Shown piece by piece: positions 55,601 to 64,000 of a stretch of DNA of 64,000 bases. The stretch comes from Diphasiastrum complanatum. Its lineage: Eukaryota > Streptophyta > Lycopodiopsida > Lycopodiales > Lycopodiaceae. Position 1 is the first letter of the stretch; each line of letters begins with the position of its first letter. Below the pieces are notes generated by a model. The model was not told where the DNA came from. It saw nothing but the letters and a program-made list of their open reading frames with translations, and did no database searches. The DNA is taken from positions 68,803,349 through 68,867,348 of the forward strand of contig CM055099.1 of the NCBI GenBank assembly GCA_029204225.1, given 5' to 3'. The translations under genes and the position numbers were made by a program.

Positions 55601-58600
55601 ACGTCATGAAGCAGAGTTTATCAATCTCCTTCCTATGCATGCATATACTCATCCACAGTCTGGACTCTTGAACATGGCGACAAAGCTTCCAAAAACAGCA
55701 TTAAAGCCTGATCTAGGTCCTAAGACATACATTGCATATGGTATTTGTGAGGAGCTTGGTCGGGGAGATTCAGTAACCAAGTTACACTGTGATATGTCTG
55801 ATGCGGTCAGTTTTAGTTTCAACTTTTATTTTTTTAAGTTTTAATGATTTTTTTTGTGCATCTACATCATATCTGTCTGTAATAAGTTGTGTAATACTAA
55901 AGATTACGCTAATGAGCAATATTTGTCCTCAAGGCAGTTTTTATTGTTACAAAGCATTTTCTCAATAGGTCTTGGACATTGTACAACAGGTCAATGTTCT
56001 CACACATACCTCAGAATCAAAGCTACCTGAATGGCAATGGAGAAAGATTGAAAAGGCAAGGCTAAAATATGAGCATGAACTGAGTTCATGTACTAAAAAG
56101 CCTCTCAGACGGTCACTGCGGTCTACACTACAAGAACCTGAAGATTATACTATCAACAACCCAAAAATCAGCCTTGTAGATACATCTTCCAACGATAGAG
56201 TAGTTTCTTCTGAACTTCCCAGGGAAAGGGTGGATGTCTCTACTTCCACAGCACCAGAAACAACAAGCAATGTTGAGAAAGTGCTAGTAGATAGTGTTTC
56301 TACTGCACAAATGGAAAGGTGCACTATAGACAATCAATATGTTCCAGGTATATTCAATGAAAGCCAGAATGCGGATTATAAGAGTGAATTAAATTCTCAT
56401 AGTGCTTTAAAGGTTCCTGATGGAAAGTTAGAGGATTGTTCACCAGAATTGCAGGCTGATGAGAATACCGAGAAAAGAACGCTTTCTGTCAGTGCTCGAT
56501 ATGGAGGTGCTTTATGGGATATATTCCGACGACAAGATGTACCAAAGCTTAAAGCTTATCTAATAAAACATAAGGATGAGTTCAAGCACATAAACAATAA
56601 GCCTGTTCGAGTGGTTAGTGCAGACTTCATATTCTTCTTCACAGCATCAAAGTATCTTCTGTTTCTCATTACTGCTGAATCTTCCCAAGCTTTTACACTA
56701 TCCCCATATCTGGGTGTGATTTGGCTGCTGGTGACAGGTGTCACACCCAATTCATGACCAAACGTTCTATTTAAATGAGGAGCATAAAAGGAAGCTGAAA
56801 GATGAGTTTCGTAAGTCACTACTCAGTTGAATGAGTGATTTGGCTTTGTATTATTTTGTATGGTTTCTGGGCAGCATGTATATTTCACAAACCTCATACC
56901 TCTGTGTGGATGTGACTCAGAAGTTGAGCCTTGGACATTTGAACAAAATATAGGAGAGGCAGTTTTTATTCCTGCAGGGTGTCCACATCAAGTAAGAAAT
57001 CTGAAGGTATGATTCGCATTGTAAATAAGGACATTAGTAATTTTCCTTTTGAGATGCCAACTATTTGCTGATTTGGACTTGACATATCGTTGAATTTTTT
57101 AGGGCACACTTGTTGATATAGCTGTTAGCAAGTCAAGTAGCGAGCTTAGAGAAATAAGGCACTTTGAAGCTTAAAATTGAGCTGGCTGCTGAAGATACTG
57201 CTTTTCCAGAAATGCAAATGGGGTCAATCTAAACTTTGATGTCCGTAGACTCTACAAAGTCTGGGAAGACTATTGTGGAGGCAAGGCCGTTTCTCATGTG
57301 CTGGGCTTAGCAAGTACACGTAATTATGGGCTCTCATGAAACAAGTTGGAAATATCGTTAAAAGACCTACACGAATGCTTTTGGTGGAGACATGTTGATC
57401 CAATTTGGCATTTTATGTGAAGAATTTGTGGCAGTGGTATTTTAGAGGTGCATGGAATGACTGTACTTTGATATTTAGGTTGTTCTCTAGATCCTATCAC
57501 GTCTTTGTAATAGATCATTTCACTCCATCTGCCCCCTACCCCTCTTCTTTTTTCTCTCATTTCAACACTTTGGAGCTAACTTACACTCTCAATGTTGAGG
57601 CTCACAAGCCGATTTGTATTCTTTGAGTCCCTAGAGTCTACAATTTAGGCAAAAATGATGGACCCAAGGCTCTAAAGTACATGGTCCAATTGACAAATAT
57701 TCATGGTGTGCACCAATGGCCCATATAGATGTCCCTATGCATGTTTTTTGGCCTAAAAGTAATTGGATGTTATTGAACTTATTACTCTCAATAAAGAAGG
57801 CATCTTGAGTAAGATTTAATATTTTTTTCTTGTGGTGAACCTAAATTCCCTCAAGTTTTTGCTCTTTTCAGAACTTTTTGTAGAGTGGTTTGTTTAACGC
57901 CTGACTAAGCTATTCCTGGAGCATGAGTCATATATCCCTAGCTATCACAAGATGGAATGCACAATTGAAATGATTTGCCAAAAGATATCAAGAATAGATG
58001 ACAATGGAATTCCTTCTAGTGCTTCTGTGCAGGAGCACTGCATCTTTGAGCCCTTCCTTGAAGAAAACCCTACCACATAAGCTCCCACACAAAGAGTTCA
58101 AAGATAGTATATATCTTTGTAGCACTCGATATCTGACCAGATAGACTCTTCTGGGAAAGTGTGCTGAATCCTGCATTTAAATTTGTTTTCGTGGTTCAAA
58201 CTTCAAAGTGAATGAATCTGGGCTCACATGTCAATATAACACAACAGGTTCCATATTCGAATCACTCATGGAACACTATACTTAGAATGTCATTTGATTT
58301 GTAGCTTTCCACGGTGACAGTTCCAGAGGGGTGAGCAGGTGTTTTTAACAAGGACATTTCTGGGTACCAGGACATTAAGCCCATCTGTTCAACTACTTTA
58401 TGTGGAAAGTACATATATATTGTTTTTGGTTTATTTTCAGACTTTTTCATTAGCAATTATACATAATATGCTGAGCTCCTCATGAGAATCTGGAGCAGGT
58501 TGTACTGGACACCTGCTTACTCTTTCTACCTGCTGTCTCATGCTATTTCATTATGTTATTGGATACTTGTGACTTGCACTAACTTCAAGTCTTTCTTTCA

Positions 58601-59369
58601 CATTTGTAAGCTTCTTTGACATAGTCCATTCATATAAGTATCACTGTGGTATTCAAAACTGCTGTGGAGTATTCTGTGGTTCTTCATGATTTTTTCTCTT
58701 TCTCGTGGTAACCTTTTAATTACTTCTATTGCATGTATATTGCTATTCTTCTATGATTCTTGTTCAAGTGTTTCATTTCTTACATTTCTTTGCTCTAAAA
58801 CGTTGATTTTATTGACACATGTTGGTGCTGCAGTCATGTATCAAGGTGGCTCTTGACTTTGTCTCTCCTGAAAACATTCAAGAATGTATCAAACTGACAA
58901 ACGAATTTCGATGTTTACCATCTGATCATCGTGCGAAGGAAGATAAGCTTGAAGTACAGTCTATTCTGTTTGTATCTCGTCATTCCTCGCTATATTTATA
59001 ACAGGCCGTGCTCAATGTTTCTGCTGATGTTCATGCCATATGGTCAATCCATAACTTTATAGATTGTAGTTATATATCTTTGATTGATTTAGGACGCTCA
59101 AAAGTTATCTTTCTTTTATACATTTTGCAGGAACCTCCAACCCATAATATAATAGCTGAGCTTGCCACCCATTACACTTATTCTAACAGATTTTATTTTT
59201 TTGTTTTAAATGACAGGTTAAGAAACTTATTTTGCATGGTACCATTGATGCAATCCATTTTCTCAAGTGCATGAAGACAAAAAAAGCCAGTTGTCTTCAG
59301 CAGAAAAAAGGCAGCTTATGCATGAAGACAAAAAAAGGTAATACTCGACCGGACTTGATGAGTCGTTGA
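40625..59369 (+). CDS. JMJ25-like: JmjC lysine-specific histone demethylase with WRC domain (KDM3/JMJ25-like), 17 exons
   Basis: Nuclear Fe(II)/2-oxoglutarate enzyme of the KDM3 type, whose plant members remove methyl groups from histone H3 lysine 9. Exons by GT/AG sites and frame: 40625-40661, 42305-42372, 42639-42715, 42959-43131, 43264-43315, 49044-50007, 50314-50465, 50595-50694, 50856-50985, 51174-51231, 51860-52643, 55476-55805, 55969-56613, 56738-56810, 56921-57006, 58834-58953, 59217-59369 (4,002 nt, about 1,333 residues). A basic tract near residue 136 ([13 protein letters not shown]) is a likely nuclear signal. The WRC domain is at about 179-215 (C-x9-C-x10-C-x2-H). RING-like Cys motifs follow at about 478-540 ([31 protein letters not shown]) and 604-631 ([20 protein letters not shown]). 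JmjC spans about 866-1280 with iron ligands H969-x-D971 (LHCDMSDAV) and H1237 ([10 protein letters not shown]). The family is firm. Substrate and the exact 3' end are inferred. Confidence 0.93.
40925..41590 (+). repeat. Intron 1 tandem array, about seven units of ~90 bp
   Basis: The unit text CATTTTCTGCACTATCAACTGAATATTATCTTCGTATGACCTGC..(shown in part) recurs. TCTGCACTATCAA-like cores lie near 41009, 41105, 41200, 41290, 41379, 41464 and 41554. Units differ by substitutions and small gaps. CACATCTGTAGTATTTTTCC is the other conserved block. Confidence 0.85.
43690..44265 (+). mobile_element. Possible gypsy-type LTR fragment in intron 5
   Basis: The segment is GC-richer than the intron. It starts near TGTTACGATCCTCTAGG and ends near CAGGGTGTTAC, with text typical of plant gypsy LTRs (ACCAGGGGACCAG, TCACGGGTCATGACCCGG). 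No coding part is adjacent, so it could be a solo LTR. The ends were not proven. Confidence 0.4.
44460..47090 (+). mobile_element. LINE (APE endonuclease + RT + C-terminal zinc motif), decayed, in intron 5
   Basis: The frames carry, in order, endonuclease VGDFNART (about 44645) and [12 protein letters not shown] with [10 protein letters not shown] (44880-44985), then RT blocks [10 protein letters not shown]...NYR (45655-45710), [15 protein letters not shown] (45800-45850) and [17 protein letters not shown] (45905-45955). These continue with [10 protein letters not shown] (46080-46105), [13 protein letters not shown] (46200-46240), AVMYGSEIW, and a final Cys/His motif [24 protein letters not shown] (46990-47065, shown in two overlapping halves CEHRLCRLC and HFLLRC). 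At least four frameshifts are needed. The order defines a non-LTR retrotransposon. The 5' ORF1 and a poly(A) tail are absent. Confidence 0.87.
47097..47475 (+). pseudogene. Ty3/gypsy RT fragment in intron 5
   Basis: The frames give [13 protein letters not shown], then [19 protein letters not shown] and [20 protein letters not shown] (FIDD catalytic box), then [17 protein letters not shown]. This is the chromovirus-like gypsy RT palm. It starts within a few bases of the LINE 3' end, with no LTR, and ends abruptly. Confidence 0.9.
51482..51601 (+). mobile_element. tRNA-derived SINE with perfect 17-bp target duplication (intron 10)
   Basis: CATAATTTTGACAGTAA occurs at 51482-51498 and 51585-51601. 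The 86 bp between contain A-box-like TGGCTTAATTGG (51511-51522), B-box-like AAGTTCGAGCC (51554-51564) and an acceptor-like GGGAG...CTCCC pairing. A short tRNA-like body with a long perfect target duplication is typical of SINE or tRNA retrotransposition by LINE machinery. Confidence 0.82.
52920..54690 (+). mobile_element. LINE copy 2 (endonuclease and RT remnants) in intron 11
   Basis: LPGDFNAR (about 52940-52965), [12 protein letters not shown] (53185-53220), NHILTLR (53650-53690), [10 protein letters not shown] (53750-53780), STIGIKKAC (53910-53935) and [19 protein letters not shown] (54035-54095) follow LINE order in shifting frames. It is more decayed than the intron 5 LINE and of a related type. 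Confidence 0.8.
54735..55310 (+). mobile_element. Third LINE RT fragment in intron 11
   Basis: [14 protein letters not shown] (54740-54785) repeats the RT block already present in the preceding fragment. It is followed by WTILFGFQK (54880), [15 protein letters not shown] (54965-55010) and YTYLGVLIL (55055-55085). The repeated motif shows a separate insertion or a local duplication. Confidence 0.75.
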
Positions 59370-59899
59370 TCTGGAGTACACATTCTGGTTAGAAGCTGTT
59401 TGAAGTTTCTGATAAAATTTCAGGTCTTCTCAATGCTCTCAAATAAGTACACAGTATGGTTTTACTTTACTGGCAAATAAATCAAGTTCTTTTAGGAGGA
59501 AATCAATATGTAAGCTTTTGCGCGTAATTTCTATCTCAAGAAAGGCACAAAAAAGACTCTTCATGGAGTCCCTTTTCAATTATAGTTTCCTGATTTGCCA
59601 TTTAGAGGGCCGAAACTCGGTTCAAAACTTCCGTTTTGAAAAGACAACTGATCTCAAACGATTGTTGTAAGAGTGATTTCCAGGATGATATCAACTGTCA
59701 ACATGTTGCTTTTACTATTTTGCTAGTTCATAAATTACCACATAACATAAATTTGATAACTTGATGAGGGTTGTATTCCTAACTTTTAGACAAGAGGTGG
59801 TTGATTGGAGTCTATGCCACGTCAACATAATAAATTTGAAATTTATAAATTTTTGTATATTGAAATTACACATAATATAAACAATCCTCTCTCATCTGT
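59370..59899. other. Sequence after the first possible stop of the JmjC gene
   Basis: This is 3' UTR if the gene ends at 59369, or intron if the terminal exon at 61538 is used. No other gene was seen. Confidence 0.4.
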
Positions 59900-60085
59900 C
59901 TTGTTTTTAAGTCTTAGCAGAAACTGTGACCAGGGAACATGTTCCCAATCATGTTCCCAAAGCTTCCTCCTTCACTTATCTAGTGTTTTAGTCTTTGCAG
60001 AAACTGTGACCAGGGAACGCGTTCCCAATCACGTTCACGCTGGGAACACGTGGCACATTTAAAAAGCCACGTTCCCTGGTAACTA
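59900..60085. repeat. Foldback cluster of GGGAACNNGTTCCC palindromes
   Basis: GCAGAAACTGTGACCAGGGAAC occurs at about 59920 and 59999 (shown in part), each followed by a palindrome (GGGAACATGTTCCC, GGGAACGCGTTCCC). The segment ACCAGGGAACGCG...CACGTTCCCTGGT (60010-60081) forms a hairpin. It may be a small MITE-like element. Confidence 0.7.
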
Positions 60086-60689
60086 TGTTTCATATTCTTC
60101 TTGTCTTTAGGTGGTTATAAAATTTACTGCTTTTACTGTACGTTCTGGGATTTTTTAATGCATCCAATGTTCTATATTACAGTTCTGTACATTCCCTCTC
60201 TCACACACACCTCATTGCAGACCATCTGAGTTAGAAATTGACTCATGTGTAATCAAAGGACTGCAATAATATGGAATAATCAATTCCAAAAAACACCAGC
60301 TGATGAACTGTAGATCAATGCAGGTACTTGGCTGCAAATAAATCCCATGACAAATGTAAAACAATTGGCTTATATTTTCTCCTTGCCTCCACATTATGTG
60401 CACAAGGAGATGGTTTGACTAATAAAGTTTCTGAACATTTTTAATTTTTGCTATTTTTTGATTTTTGATTTGTGCCGTATGTTCTACTTTAGGATATTGT
60501 GTTTAAAGGAGCATTCGAAGCTTAGTAGCTGATTATTGTAGGTTGCTGCTGTAGATATCACATCACAGTTACCAATCTTCCTCTACTTTTTACGTCCAGT
60601 TAGAAGATGTATGTCCCCAACATTTATATCCATTGGTTAACATAGATTAGAATTAAGGATCTAGCTGATCAGTTTCATGCTTCGAACTC

Positions 60690-61035
60690 TAAGCAAATGT
60701 TACATGTGTATCTTTTGTTTTTATTTTTGTTTTCTTGAAAATTGGTTAAGAAAATATCCCCAAGACACTGCCTGTGGCTGGGATACCCTGAAAATGTGCT
60801 TGTTGGGAAATCTATAACTAACTGTAGATGGGAAACTCTAAAAATGTGCCTGCTGGGAAAATGTGTAGCTTGAAAATAATGGTTTGCAAACGTAGCTTGA
60901 AATGTGATGGCCTGAAAACCTTGAAAGTTGATTTGTATCATGTATCTGTATCTAAGAAAATGTAGCTTAAGAAATGATCTGTACACTGGAAAATGATGGA
61001 TCTGTATGTGGGGAAAATGATCTGTATGCTTGAAA
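60690..61035. repeat. Degenerate short-word repeat (GGGAAAATG / GATCTGTATG)
   Basis: The words CTGGGAAA, TGAAAATG, GTAGCTTGAAA and ATCTGTATG recur many times in about 340 bp. Units are irregular and no fixed period was determined. Confidence 0.5.
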
Positions 61036-61271
61036 GACAATTTTTTTTTCTAAAGGTTTAAGTTTAGCATTCTGTATCCATGGAATGCATTACGTTCCAT
61101 ACTTATGGATCGATATGTTCCGGAAAGTTGTATATTGGATTTGTATAACTAAGAGATAGGCTAACTGACCACACAACATTAGAGCTTCTACTTGAGTATG
61201 CTCAATCATTCTTTGCCTTCTAGGTTCAGCACAGGCTTTTACTGCCTCTTCCAACCAGATGGTGATCCCAA

Positions 61272-61326
61272 AGTGGAGGTGAAGTGAGAGAGAGTGAGAC
61301 AGACACTCTCTCAGTTTACCTCCACC
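61272..61326. repeat. Inverted repeat (hairpin)
   Basis: GTGGAGGT.AA.TGAGAGAGAGTG pairs with CACTCTCTCAG...ACCTCCAC around a short loop. It could act as a transcript hairpin within the 3' part of the JmjC transcription unit. Confidence 0.65.
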
Positions 61327-61537
61327 ATGGGATGGGCATCTACGTGCACATGGCATTAAATGCCTGTGCGTTTTTCAAACCCAGGTGCTTTCTGTGGGAC
61401 AAGGTGGACAAAAAACTTTGGTTGTTTTTACTAAGTAAATTGCAGGTATTATCCTTTTTCGGTTCTCATCTTTCCGAGACTTCGACCTTCTACAGAAATT
61501 GGATTCCTTACTAATTACATTTGTTTTTGCCTTCCAG

Positions 61538-61584
61538 GTGGCAAAGATGGTGATGCTGAACATGCAAGTCTGAAGGCTGACTAG
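61538..61584 (+). other. Candidate alternative last coding exon of the JmjC gene
   Basis: CTTCCAG|GTGGCAAAG is a good acceptor. If exon 17 ends at 59337 (AAAAAAAG|GTAATA), it joins in phase and adds GGKDGDAEHASLKAD before TAG at 61582-61584. The alternative is termination at 59367-59369. Sequence alone does not decide. Confidence 0.5.
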
Positions 61585-64000
61585 TTTTTGGGACTAAAGG
61601 GCTTCAATGCAGTCAATTTGCAGGATAGGTTTTGGATTTAAATACAGGGCGATGCCCAGACAGTCGTGCTATATTTTGCTTGGACGGCCTTATTTTATAT
61701 CTTCACACAAATGCTTGAACACAATACGGTGGTACATTTGTATCATCTTTGGTTTGGCTGAAGAAATGCTGATGAAGCTTCTGAGTCCGACTTTTTGCAC
61801 TCCATCCTGTCCTTGATTCATAACTTTATTTTAATAGTCAGAACAGCTGCCTCGACTATTTTCATTTTGTTTGCCATGCGCACTGTGCGAGTTTCAACCT
61901 TAAGATAAGAGCATGTGTGCATTGATACTTGTATATACCTCATCCATGAGTTAGGTTGCTCAATTCAGAAAATTTTGAAAGAAATAGAGCAACTGAGGGA
62001 GCAGCCTTAATATATTTCTAGATTACAATTAAAGAATATGAAATTCTACTCATTAAGCAGTAGCCTTTGAGGCTTCTGTCTTTTTGTCCCTGCTAAGTTA
62101 ATCAAGAAATCCTTTTTTTGGCATAGTTCTCAGTCTGTCTGTCGGACCTCAAGAAAGTGTTGTATTGAAAGAGGGTGGCAATTGCTGTTTCATATTGTAG
62201 CAAGATGTCATCAATGAGCGAATGTTCAATATCTACAGAGGCCTGAGCATTTTGCTCAGGGATATTGAGTTGCAGGAGAAAAGCTCAGTGCCAAGTATCT
62301 GCTGTTATGAGCTTGAATGGAGTAATGTTTGTCTTCCCACAAGCTTCATTTCTCCTTCTGTCTGTTTTAGAATCTTTATGGCTTCATTGAAATGATCACA
62401 AATGATGGCTGAGCAGAAAGAACATCAATTCACACGAGATGTTCTGACACGGTGCAGACATTTTCCATACTAGGCATTGCAAAGATTGTGTTATCCAAAT
62501 TGATCCGTTAGTACTAAACTTGAAATCGATTGAAATCAAACTCTGCTGGGGTTGCTCTTTGTTTGTGATAATGATAAATGATCCCAATGGTGCACAAAAA
62601 AGTTGCACATTCATTTTCACAAGTTAACACATACCATCTTTGTTTGTGTTTTTAAGATGGAAAGAATCTATTTAAGAACGCTTGTGTTGTTGTAGTTTCA
62701 TATGAGCTATTGCCCTTTTTTTTCAGCTGTGAATTATGATGTGGAAAATTTGCTGGTTCTAATTGGAAACTTGCAAGTGCAGTTTGGTGGGAGGCGGATG
62801 GACCAGTCTTAGCATTCGATGCAATAGGAGGCATTTATTGTGAGGAAATTGCTAATTCATTGAATAGATTGATTGAAAAGAATACTTCTGATTGTAGCAG
62901 CAGTTACATAAATATTTGGAGCCATACCAAATAATATGTTGGTTGTCTATAACAAATAGTCACACACCATATCATGATCAATCAAATCCTAGCCAAGTTT
63001 TGGAAATGTTTTCCATCTAAGTTCAGAAAATTAAGACATTTTGCTAGGGACATATTTTCTATTAATTTATGAAGGGCCACTATGAAGCTTTAACGTTACA
63101 ATTGTCAGCTTAACATCACTTAAACCTCACAAATTGTTCTCTTTGGCGTTAGTTTGATCTAAGCAAAAGCAAATGAACTAACAAGGTGATTCAATGATCA
63201 CCTTCTATTGGATGGATTGCTAATGATGTGTCTTAGCTCATCTTTCTCATCGTCTATTTTGTCATTTTACTCTTCCCAATACTGAGCTACTTGTTTTGAA
63301 TATTTTTGAGGATAAGGTGAGTTTGATGAACTCAAAAGTTCTTGTCGATGTCTGATCATCAAGCGAATGATTTCGTAAAATTATTCGCACAAAATCTACT
63401 AGACTTCATGAAGGACACTTAATTGGAACTGATAGTTTCTAGGACAGGAATATGTTCAAGGATGACAAATAGCACATCTTTGGTGCAAAGTGGTTCGTTG
63501 TCATCCCGATAAGACGGTTTTGGTCTTTCGCATTTGACTAAATTGGATAAGATTGACATGCTTGAACCCTAATCTCTGTGAGGTTGATATTTGGAGCCGT
63601 GTGTTGTGGCACTCCTTCCCTACTTGGGATGTACAACGTACGTAGTGTATTATGATAGTAGTGCAAAGTATCAACAATTGCAAAAAAATAAAAAGTTTAA
63701 CCTGTTATAAAATGCCCAATGTTTTTGTCATGTCTCGAGATCTTTATACGATTGTTTTGACAATAAAACAATAAAGAATATATATTTCAAATGAAACAAT
63801 GATAAACCCTTCACTTTTTCTTTGGCATTTAATTGAACAATTTTTTTTTGTCAATGAGCTAACTATTTGATTAAGGAATGATCTTCTTTTGCATGAATTG
63901 CTTAGGATGGGCCACAATTATTTGAAGGATTTTCAGGGATATTAAATCATTGATACATCAAGAAAATGATCATGCAGAAAGTGTCTCAACAAACTTTACA
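61585..64000. other. Downstream region without recognised gene
   Basis: Possible 3' UTR for the first few hundred bp (TTATTTTAATAG near 61828). The rest has only short frames and no transposon, tRNA or repeat signature that I can support. Confidence 0.35.

Noticed and set aside
56811-56920. Exon 15 of the demethylase starting at the AG before 56873
   Set aside because: That acceptor inserts unrelated residues. The acceptor at 56920 gives [19 protein letters not shown], which fits the JmjC family and keeps the frame.
57100-57300. An additional coding exon after exon 15 (GGGCACACTTGTTGATATAGC)
   Set aside because: Exon 15 joins in frame to the conserved [14 protein letters not shown] exon at 58834. 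The intermediate stretch has stops and no family similarity.

Overview
This is a window of nuclear DNA from a vascular plant. The evidence is a spliced plant histone-demethylase gene (WRC + zinc fingers + JmjC) of 17-18 exons, embedded in Ty1/copia, Ty3/gypsy, LINE, SINE, CACTA and miniature LTR elements. Introns of several kb filled with retroelements, and the mixture of old element families, would fit a large genome such as a gymnosperm. That is an inference, and the sequence does not name the species.

Layout: 1-38.3 kb is a nested transposon landscape. 0-3 kb holds the 3' end of a copia element (reverse transcriptase, RNase H, LTR). 3.79-4.31 kb holds a miniature LTR element (TRIM) whose LTRs contain a tRNA-like Pol III promoter core. 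It is joined exactly at an LTR/primer-binding-site boundary to an unrelated copia LTR (4.3-5.0 kb). 5.0-13.3 kb holds broken copia and gypsy-type pieces. One integrase gene and one LTR are each split into complementary halves in opposite orientations, which is best explained by an inversion of about 5.26 kb (5755-11018). 14.6-26.3 kb contains a segmental duplication, gypsy protease and reverse transcriptase, and a structurally complete but non-autonomous copia element (18586-23143) with matching LTRs, tRNA-Met primer-binding site, polypurine tract and a perfect ATAAT target duplication. 26.8-30.0 kb is a large LTR inverted repeat (arms about 690 bp) around a 1.8-kb spacer with a GC-rich island. 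30.3-34.5 kb holds decayed CACTA (En/Spm) transposase exons. 35.5-37.1 kb is a drastically deleted copia element, 37.2-37.9 kb simple repeats, and 37.9-38.28 kb a CACTA terminus with palindromic subterminal repeats.

The host gene runs on the + strand from 40625 to 59369 (or 61584 with an alternative last exon) and encodes about 1,333 residues. It is a KDM3/JMJ25-type lysine demethylase with an intact H-x-D...H iron site. Its introns contain a roughly 90-bp tandem repeat array (intron 1), a possible gypsy LTR, a LINE and a gypsy RT fragment (intron 5), a tRNA-derived SINE with a perfect 17-bp target duplication (intron 10) and further LINE pieces (intron 11). A histone demethylase that normally protects genes from silencing marks is itself heavily loaded with intronic transposons. 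Beyond 61.6 kb no gene was recognised.

Exon boundaries were set by reading GT/AG sites and keeping the reading frame. Element boundaries come from TG...CA ends, primer-binding sites, polypurine tracts and comparison of copies within the window. No database search was possible.
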